From: Deltaproteobacteria bacterium
GTDB taxonomy: Bacteria > Desulfobacterota > Syntrophia > Syntrophales > UBA5619
DNA length: 14,929 nt
Direction: 5' to 3'
Assembly: GCA_026388365.1 (NCBI GenBank)
Contig: JAPLJW010000267.1
Coordinates: 1-14,929 of the forward strand
Position numbers and translations under genes: made by a program. This document shows positions 1 to 5,159 of this stretch, piece by piece (position 1 is the first letter of the stretch; each line of letters begins with the position of its first letter). The notes under the pieces were generated by a model that saw only the letters and a list, made by a program, of their open reading frames with translations, did no database searches and was not told the origin of the DNA.

Positions 1-155
1 CCGCGATTGTCGGGATCGGTCAACGTTTCCTGATACCCGACGACGCCGTAATCGTTGTGGACCCAGCCGCAGACCTCCGCTTCCGCCCCGAACGACTCCC
101 CTGAAAAAGAACTCCCATCCTCCAGTACCAGCATCATTTTCATAAGCAGCACCAT
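1..155 (-). CDS. carA: CarA-like carbamoyl phosphate synthase small chain, N-terminal part (runs off the window)
   Basis: Reading the minus strand down from an ATG at 153-155 gives an open frame to base 1 (about 51 residues). It contains MLVLEDGSSFSGESFGAEAE and, further on, GYQETLTDPDN. The first part matches the usual CarA opening (LVLEDGT.F.G..FGA) and the second matches the near-invariant GYQEILTDPSY motif of the CarA N-terminal domain. CarA is the glutaminase subunit that feeds ammonia to CarB for carbamoyl phosphate in arginine and pyrimidine synthesis. The stretch between the motifs reads GWVHNDYGVV where typical CarA has GEVVFNTSMT, so this may be a divergent paralogue. The start is uncertain: ATGs at 155, 143, 137 and 134 and a GTG at 167 are all in frame below a stop at 177-179, and none has a strong Shine-Dalgarno. 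The glutaminase domain is outside the window, so activity cannot be judged. Confidence 0.75.
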   Translation of the reverse strand, partial: MVLLMKMMLVLEDGSSFSGESFGAEAEVCGWVHNDYGVVGYQETLTDPDNR

Positions 156-159
156 CAAT

Positions 160-186
160 GGGGACACGATGCGGCATCATGTCCCC
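160..186. repeat. REP-like imperfect palindrome in front of the carA-like gene
   Basis: Bases 160-171 (GGGGACACGATG) pair with 175-186 (CATCATGTCCCC) over a three-base loop. There is one mismatch (167/179), which becomes a G-U pair in minus-strand RNA. The hairpin ends four bases before the ATG at 155, so in mRNA it would sit in the leader or even over the start if the GTG at 167 were used. The form, a GGGGACA palindrome of about 27 bases, resembles dispersed REP-type elements, but I see only one copy here. It could equally be a leader hairpin controlling translation. Confidence 0.55.
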
Positions 187-197
187 GAAACCGGCGC

Positions 198-241
198 AAA
201 AAAAGGGCAGTACGGCGCATCGCTGATGGTTGCGTGCCGTA
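198..241 (-). terminator. hisC: possible rho-independent terminator after hisC
   Basis: On the minus strand, 241-231 and 219-211 form a nine-pair stem (TACGGC..GCA with TGC-GCCGTA, two-base bulge on one side, loop of 11). After six further bases (CTGCCC) comes a run of seven T (204-198). It lies 40 to 83 bases after the hisC stop and before the carA-like gene, which is the expected place. The offset between stem and T-run and the bulge make it weak. Confidence 0.35.
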
Positions 242-280
242 AACTACCCTGGATTGCCGCCTATATGTGGACCACGCTCC

Positions 281-1345
281 TTACTTTGATATAATGCCCC
301 GCAACACCTCGATAAACCTGCCGTTTTCTTCGCGGGTTCCCACCGTGACGCGCATGAAGTTTCTCATCGTCCCGGGGGCGTTGAAATTCCTGATCAGGAT
401 TCCCTGCATCATTAATTGCTCATATACGCGATCCGCATCGAAATCGCAATCAAAAAAAATAAAATTTGCATCCGTCGGCCGGGGACGGATTCCCGGAATC
501 GATTTCAAAGCCGCGAAGAGTTCGCCGCGCCAGCGGCGGATCTCCTCCGCCTGCTTCAGGAAGGTCTCCTCGTGGTCGAGATAGAATCCGGCGGCCGCCT
601 GCGACATCGCGTTGAGGTTGTACGGGAGGCGCACCTTGTCGAGTTCGCGAACGAGGGCCGGCGGGCCGATGAGAAGTGCGACCCGCATCGCAGCGAACCC
701 CACCTTGGAGAGGGTCCGGAGGATGACCAGGTTTTCATGCCGGCCGAGGAACGGCAGGAAGGTCTGCCCCGAAAAATGAAAATAGGCCTCATCGACGACC
801 ACGATTCCCGGCGATTCCCGGAGGATCGTCTCGATCCGGTCGCGGCGGAAACAGTTGCCCGTCGGGTTGTTCGGCCAGGCGAGAAAGGTCAGTGCGGGGG
901 GATGCGCCGCGATCCGCTCCCGCATGGCCGCCGGATCGAGATCGAACTCCCCGTCGAGCGGAACCGAAGCGATCTTCAGGCCGGCGTTCTGGGCGGTGAT
1001 CCGGTACATCGCAAAGGTGGGCGCCGGGATCATGACTTCCGCCCCGGGCCGGGCGACGGCCGTGCAGAGAATCTGGATCAGTTCGTCCGACCCATTGCCG
1101 AGCATGACCTGGTCCGTCCCGACGCCGAAGGCCTTCGCGAAGCGGGCCGCCAGCGCGGGGGAACCGGCCTCGGGATAACGGTTCAGGGAAACAGAGGCGA
1201 GCCGGGCCGCGAATTGCTCCCGGAGGGGTCCGGACATCGCCAGCGGATTCTCGTTGGCATCCAGTTTGACCGGGCAGGCGGTATGCTCCACCGCGTAGGC
1301 CTTCTGGGCGAGGACCTCCTCTTTGATCAAAGACCGGATATCCAT
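281..1345 (-). CDS. hisC: histidinol-phosphate aminotransferase
   Basis: This encodes a PLP-dependent fold-type I aminotransferase of 354 residues, the normal HisC length. HisC converts imidazole-acetol phosphate plus glutamate to histidinol phosphate in the cytoplasm. Visible motifs in order are DANENP (29-34), GNGSDE (83-88, phosphate/PLP contact), WPNNPTG (157-163), DEAY (185-188, the Asp that pairs with the pyridine N) and TLSKVGFAAMR with the Schiff-base lysine at 214. The SK.GFA.MR form points to HisC rather than general aspartate aminotransferases. The C-terminal block RNFNAPGTMRNFMRVTVGTREEN fits the family (RV.VGT..EN). The ATG at 1343-1345 lies 19 bases inside the end of the upstream lipM gene, after an AGGGGGG stretch, so translation is probably coupled. 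It is not in a his operon here; related activity on aromatic 2-oxo acids cannot be excluded. Confidence 0.93.
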   Translation of the reverse strand: MDIRSLIKEEVLAQKAYAVEHTACPVKLDANENPLAMSGPLREQFAARLASVSLNRYPEAGSPALAARFAKAFGVGTDQVMLGNGSDELIQILCTAVARPGAEVMIPAPTFAMYRITAQNAGLKIASVPLDGEFDLDPAAMRERIAAHPPALTFLAWPNNPTGNCFRRDRIETILRESPGIVVVDEAYFHFSGQTFLPFLGRHENLVILRTLSKVGFAAMRVALLIGPPALVRELDKVRLPYNLNAMSQAAAGFYLDHEETFLKQAEEIRRWRGELFAALKSIPGIRPRPTDANFIFFDCDFDADRVYEQLMMQGILIRNFNAPGTMRNFMRVTVGTREENGRFIEVLRGIISK

Positions 1346-2166
1346 TCGCTTTTCCCCCCTTCCCTGTTCCAGCCCTCGCGGCCGTATTTCTTCGCCATCA
1401 GTTCACCCTTGAGCGCCTCCTCCTCCGGCGTCAACGGCCTTTCCCGGAACCGGATGCCCAGCGCCTGTTCGAATCCCTTCCGGAGAACACGGCAGAGGCT
1501 TTCCTCGTCAACCGCCGGCCCCGCCTGCTCCCCGACGGAGGTAATCGCATTCCGCAGGAGATCGGCATCTCTTTCCCTGTCCCGGTGGGGCAGCATGACG
1601 GCGCAGGTCCGGAGGGGATCAAACGCCATGAGCAGCGACCCGTGCTGCAGAAAGACGCCTTGGGACCGCACCTGCGCGGATCCGCAGATTTTCCGTCCGC
1701 CGACGAGGATCTCGTAGCGGGAAGGGGAGGAAAAGCACGAGGAACGGAGCGGCCCGTCCGGCGCCTGCCTCCCGTCGGCCTCCATCTCCGCCCGGATGCC
1801 GACTTCGGCCAGCCCCTTGGCAATACAACCGCTGATCACGCGATAGGTTTGCAGGATATCGGGACGGAAGAGGGGCGAATCCGCGCCGGCCATGACGGCA
1901 TAAGTCAGTTCCTGTTCATGCAGGACGGCCTTCCCGCCCGTCGGACGCCGGACGATCTCCACGCCGAACTTCCGGCAGGCCTCAGCGTCGACCTCTTTTT
2001 CATAATCCTGAAAGTAGCCGATGGAGAGGGCGGGAACCCGCCAGCCGTAGAAACGGAGCGTCGGGGGGGCATTTTTGCGGATGCCCGCCCGGAATACGGC
2101 TTCATCGACGGCCATGTTCTCCGCGGCGCCGGCTTTTTGGAAAGGAAGAATCCGCCATACCTCCAC
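1327..2166 (-). CDS. lipM: LipM-type octanoyltransferase / lipoate-protein ligase A family protein
   Basis: The 279-residue protein belongs to the BPL/LplA/LipB fold family. Seen motifs are NMAVDEA (17-23), RRPTGGKAVLHEQELTY (73-89, the acyl-binding RR.TGG.AV.H segment), CFSSPSRYE with Cys144 where Bacillus LipM has its acyl-thioester cysteine (CF..PS.YE), and GGRKICGSAQ with Lys159 (157-165) that aligns with the conserved lysine of LplA/LipM. LipM moves octanoate from acyl carrier protein to the lysine of GcvH; LplA enzymes instead use ATP and free lipoate. The cysteine motif favours LipM. The gene starts seven bases after gcvH, its probable acceptor. The start is a GTG with no Shine-Dalgarno at normal distance (GGAGG is 15 bases upstream, inside gcvH), suggesting coupling to gcvH translation. 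The 3' end overlaps hisC by 19 bases. Confidence 0.85.
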   Translation of the reverse strand: MEVWRILPFQKAGAAENMAVDEAVFRAGIRKNAPPTLRFYGWRVPALSIGYFQDYEKEVDAEACRKFGVEIVRRPTGGKAVLHEQELTYAVMAGADSPLFRPDILQTYRVISGCIAKGLAEVGIRAEMEADGRQAPDGPLRSSCFSSPSRYEILVGGRKICGSAQVRSQGVFLQHGSLLMAFDPLRTCAVMLPHRDRERDADLLRNAITSVGEQAGPAVDEESLCRVLRKGFEQALGIRFRERPLTPEEEALKGELMAKKYGREGWNREGGKSEWISGL

Positions 2167-2173
2167 GGCTTTG

Positions 2174-2572
2174 TCAATCGACCTCCGCTTCCTGAATCAG
2201 GAACTCGCGATAACCCTTCGCATCCAGGAGGTCATCCAACTCCGCCGGATCATCCAGATTCACGATGATCATCCATCCCGTTTCATTGGGATCGCTGTTG
2301 ATGACCCCGATCTCATCCGTGATGTCCTCGTTGATGCTGATGACCACCCCGCTGATCGGCGAGATGAGTTCGATCACCGCCTTCGCCGATTCGATGGTGC
2401 CGAAAGCCTCATCCCGTTCCACATAGGAATCGGCCTCGGGAAGATCCAGCGAAAGGATCTCTCCCAGTTTCTCCTGGGCATGGTCCGTGATCCCGATGGT
2501 GGCCAGATCGTCCTCCACCCGCACCCAGACATGCTCCCGACTGTACAGAAGATCATCCGGAATTGATTTCAT
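2174..2572 (-). CDS. gcvH: glycine cleavage system H protein (lipoyl carrier)
   Basis: At 132 residues this matches the GcvH family in length and sequence: YSREHVWVRVE near the N-terminus, GITDHAQEKLGEI, then ESAKAV with the lipoylated lysine at 64, and PISGVV plus NSDPNETGWM in the second half. GcvH carries the aminomethyl group between the P, T and L proteins; in organisms with LipM it is also the first acceptor of octanoate and so the entry point for lipoylation of other enzymes. No gcvP or gcvT is present in the window, while the LipM-type enzyme follows directly, so the lipoyl-relay role is well supported by context. The ATG at 2570-2572 follows an AGG about 11 bases upstream. It lies 37 bases after the peptidase gene and is probably in the same transcript. 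Confidence 0.95.
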   Translation of the reverse strand: MKSIPDDLLYSREHVWVRVEDDLATIGITDHAQEKLGEILSLDLPEADSYVERDEAFGTIESAKAVIELISPISGVVISINEDITDEIGVINSDPNETGWMIIVNLDDPAELDDLLDAKGYREFLIQEAEVD

Positions 2573-2609
2573 ATCATGGCAACCTGTTCTTCAAAATTTA
2601 TTGATGTGT

Positions 2610-3689
2610 CTATAGGACTGTAAGGTCCTTGGAGGTCCGCGTCAAGATTTCGCAGCCCTCTTCCGTCACGAGAACCGTATCCTCGATCCGGATCCCCCAG
2701 AGACCGGGGAGATAGACCCCCGGCTCGACGGTGACGACCATGCCGGCCCGGAGAAGCTCTTCCCTGCCCGCGGCCAGGCGCGGCGCCTCATGGACATCCA
2801 GCCCCACGCCATGGCCGGTGCCGTGGGCAAACGCGCTCTCCAGCCCCGCCCCGGCCAGATACGACCGGGCCATGCGGTCGATCTCCCCGCAGGAAACGCC
2901 CGCCCGGATCGCCCGGATCGCCCGATCGTGGGCCTCCAGCACGTGCCGGTAAACCTCCCGCTGACGTTCCGACGCGCGCCCTGCAACAAACGTACAGGTC
3001 TCATCCGAATGGTACCCGCCGCAGACCGCCCCATAGTCGATCATCACGCAATCCCCGTCCGCGATCGCACGGCGCCCCGGCGTCGCATGGGGAAGGGCCG
3101 AATTCGCCCCCGCCGCGACGATCGTCTCAAAGGAGACCTGTTCCGCCCCGTCCCGCCGCATCCGGTATTCCAGTTCGAGGGCGATCTCCTCCTCCCGGAC
3201 ACCCGGCCGGATCATCTCCCGGACCGCGGCGAGGGCCTCCCGGGAAATCCGCGCCGCCTCCCGGATCCGGTCGATCTCTCCCTCATCCTTGACGGCCCGG
3301 AGGAATTCGAAAGCCTGGGGAAGAGGCCGAAGCGCCGCCTCCGGAAGCGCCTCTTTCAGCCTCAGGTATTCCGCCACGGAGAGCAGCGGCGATTCGAACC
3401 CGGCAGACCCGACCCCGCGCCTCCGGGCCTCCGCTGCGATCCCATCGACCCGGTTGCGGAATTCAACGATCTCGGCACCCCGGGCTTCGGTCCGCGCCTG
3501 GGTCGCATACCGCCCGTCCACGAGGAGCGTCAGCCAGTCCGGACCGGCCATCAGGGCCCCTTCGCCGCCGGTGAACCCGGTCAGATAGCGGATATTCTTT
3601 TCACTGAGAATGAGCAGGGCGTCCGTTTCCGGAAATTCCGAACGCAGACGGCGCACCCGATCCGCGCAGGGGGAAGTGTCATGCCGCAT
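2610..3689 (-). CDS. pepP: M24 family Xaa-Pro aminopeptidase
   Basis: The protein has 359 residues with two parts: a creatinase-like N-terminal domain (about 10-130, with LILSEKNIRYLTGFTGGEG) and a pita-bread metallopeptidase domain (about 135-359). The five metal ligands are all visible: Asp218 in IDYGA, Asp229 in HSDETCTF, His293 in GTGHGVGLDVHE, Glu322 in VEPGVY and Glu336 in RIEDTVLV. Such enzymes remove an N-terminal residue next to proline in cytosolic peptides. The length is typical of YqhT/PepQ-like members. The open frame extends up to 3839, but residues read there are low-complexity and overlap the TPR gene by 160 bases. The ATG at 3687-3689, overlapping the TPR stop by 11 bases, gives the normal family N-terminus, so I use it. 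Exact specificity (PepP or PepQ) is not decided by sequence. Confidence 0.92.
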   Translation of the reverse strand: MRHDTSPCADRVRRLRSEFPETDALLILSEKNIRYLTGFTGGEGALMAGPDWLTLLVDGRYATQARTEARGAEIVEFRNRVDGIAAEARRRGVGSAGFESPLLSVAEYLRLKEALPEAALRPLPQAFEFLRAVKDEGEIDRIREAARISREALAAVREMIRPGVREEEIALELEYRMRRDGAEQVSFETIVAAGANSALPHATPGRRAIADGDCVMIDYGAVCGGYHSDETCTFVAGRASERQREVYRHVLEAHDRAIRAIRAGVSCGEIDRMARSYLAGAGLESAFAHGTGHGVGLDVHEAPRLAAGREELLRAGMVVTVEPGVYLPGLWGIRIEDTVLVTEEGCEILTRTSKDLTVL

Positions 3690-4365
3690 GGCCGCGCACC
3701 CTGCCGATATTGTCCAGCCAGCGGGAAAGCTCGGAGATGACCCCCGCATGCCGCTCTCCGGGGGCCTTCCCGAGAATCCGGCCGCGGACTTCCTGAAGCA
3801 GCCCGGCCGCCTTCCCGTTTTGCGGCTCCTGCCCGACAATCTTCTCCAGGAGTTCCTCGGCCGACCGGAGATGACCCTGCCGGATATAAAGTTCGGCGAG
3901 GGTCACCGTCTGGAAGTCGGAGGGAATCCCGGCGTCTCCTTCCGTTTCCCTCTCCGCATGGGTTCCGTGAAGATCTTCGATGCCCTTCAATTTCTCCAAA
4001 ATATCCCGGATCCGGGACGCCCCGGGATTGAGGACCATGAACTTCCGGTAAAACGGCTCCGCCGAATCCTCCATCCCCTTTTTCATGTAGATGTCGCCCA
4101 TGCAGGCATAGATCTGGGAGAAGTTCGCGATGATCTCCTCCATTTCATGGAGCATCTCCCTGACCTCGTCGATCCTCCCCTGCTGGAGCCAGACACGGCA
4201 GATCACGATGCGGGCGTCCAGATCCCCCGGGGTCCGTTTCAGCCTCGCCTCGGCCAGATTCAGGGCCGCCTGCAGTTCGTTCCGGTCGAGGTGCGCCTCC
4301 ACCTGCGAGAGGAACGCCTTCCGCTCCTGCTCATATTCTGCAGGATAGAGTTCCCGGTCATCCAT
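3679..4365 (-). CDS. tetratricopeptide-repeat protein
   Basis: A 228-residue protein without signal peptide or membrane segment, so probably cytoplasmic. Helix-turn-helix TPR signatures are visible: LNLAEARLKRTPGDLDARI (about 36-54), YACMGDIYMKKGMEDSAEPF (about 85-104) with the following FMVLNPG, and after a short acidic linker LAELYIRQGHLRSAEELLEKI (about 156-176) with VGQEPQN. That suggests three to four TPR units. TPR proteins are scaffolds for protein-protein contacts; the partner cannot be read from the sequence. It is the first gene of the TPR-pepP-gcvH-lipM-hisC run and overlaps pepP by 11 bases. The ATG at 4363-4365 is preceded by AGAAG about eight bases upstream. I find no convincing promoter between it and the repeat element at 4490-4645. 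Confidence 0.8.
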   Translation of the reverse strand: MDDRELYPAEYEQERKAFLSQVEAHLDRNELQAALNLAEARLKRTPGDLDARIVICRVWLQQGRIDEVREMLHEMEEIIANFSQIYACMGDIYMKKGMEDSAEPFYRKFMVLNPGASRIRDILEKLKGIEDLHGTHAERETEGDAGIPSDFQTVTLAELYIRQGHLRSAEELLEKIVGQEPQNGKAAGLLQEVRGRILGKAPGERHAGVISELSRWLDNIGRVRGHAA

Positions 4366-4489
4366 GGGTCATCTTCTATTCAATATTTCCAGTATGTTAG
4401 AGAATTACGGCCGAAAGTGGATTGAACGCTAACACAGCCCTCCAGAGCGTGTCAAGAGCGAAAAACCCCCACGCCGCCTGCGACACTAT

Positions 4490-4645
4490 GAGATCTTTGC
4501 ACAACTCCATAAAACCAGCCATTATGTCATACCGGCGAAGGCCGGTATCCAGGATTATCAAGCATTTCCTGGATTCCGGTGCCTGTCCCGGACTTTGATC
4601 CGGGATTCACCGGAATGACGAATAAGGGGTCTGCGCAAAGGTCTC
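4490..4645. repeat. MITE-like palindromic element with cloverleaf core
   Basis: The ends are imperfect terminal inverted repeats: GAGATCTTTGCACA (4490-4503) and TGCGCAAAGGTCTC (4632-4645), 12 of 14 matching. The core 4526-4619 pairs completely as a cloverleaf: outer stem GTCAT/ATGAC (4526-4530 with 4615-4619); arm 1 ACCGGC/GCCGGT (4531-4536 with 4541-4546); arm 2 ATCCAGG/CCTGGAT (4547-4553 with 4568-4574); arm 3 TCCGGTG/CACCGGA (4575-4581 with 4608-4614) carrying an inner TCCCGG/CCGGGA hairpin (4586-4591 with 4600-4605). No coding frame of note lies in it and I see no clear target duplication. The remaining parts of the 336-base gene-free stretch 4366-4701 (4366-4489 and 4646-4701) show nothing I can name. 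Confidence 0.65.
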
Positions 4646-4701
4646 GGCATTTTTAATGTTGGGGATGGTCCGGAGGATCAATGGATCTTCAGGTTGGCGG
4701 A

Positions 4702-5159
4702 TCAATGGGTTCCGGCAAGCCCGGGCAGCCCGTCGAGCATCGTGCCGTCCGAACTGCCGTTGAGCTGAAAGCCTATAACATTCCTGCTCGATGTGTAGGC
4801 AATGTAGGTGGCGCCGCTGATATCCTGCGAGAAGAACGCCTCCGCGGATTTGGCCTCCTTCGCATGGCCGCCGACAGAGGGGAGCACCCGGGTGTCCACC
4901 ACACTTCCGTCGTCTTTATAGGCGGTCAGGGTAACGTAAGCCGCGCCGGCTTCCGTATTGACGAGGACAAGGTCGGTCCAGCCGTTCTTCTCGATCTTGG
5001 GAAAGATCCCCGCCTTTGTGCCGCTCTCGCCCCCGCCCGCATAGGCCGCAAGCTGGTTGCCGTCTAAGGTGCCGAAAAGCTCCAGTCCAATGACGCCGCC
5101 GGCATGGGTGATCACCGCCGATTGAAGGTCTGTCGGGTGTTGGCTATAAAAACCGCATC
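4702..5159 (-). pseudogene. orphan C-terminal fragment of a secreted/surface protein
   Basis: From about 5159 to a TGA at 4702-4704 the frame encodes about 150 residues that look like real protein. Examples are VIGLELFGTLDGNQLAAY, KIEKNGWTDLVLVN, VTLTAYKDDGSVVD, DISGATYIAYTSS and VIGFQLNGSSDGTMLDGLPG. The first and last of these are an internal repeat (VIG-L/F-E/Q-L-F/N-G..DG..L). I recognise the style as a beta-rich C-terminal module found on secreted proteins of this bacterial group, but know no named domain. There is no start codon or ribosome site of its own: the open frame only reaches an ATG at 5242-5244 by running through the protease's VCBS repeat in the wrong frame. It begins just where the protease ends (TAG at 5160-5162), two bases out of phase. 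It is therefore either a frameshifted tail of the protease or a remnant joined by recombination. Confidence 0.6.

Noticed and set aside
416..1717. 433-residue plus-strand open frame opposite hisC and lipM
   Set aside because: It spans parts of two recognised enzymes on the other strand, with low-complexity arginine-rich translation and no motif.
3690..3839. N-terminal extension of the M24 peptidase
   Set aside because: It would overlap the TPR gene by 160 bases and adds low-complexity residues; the ATG at 3689 gives the usual family N-terminus.
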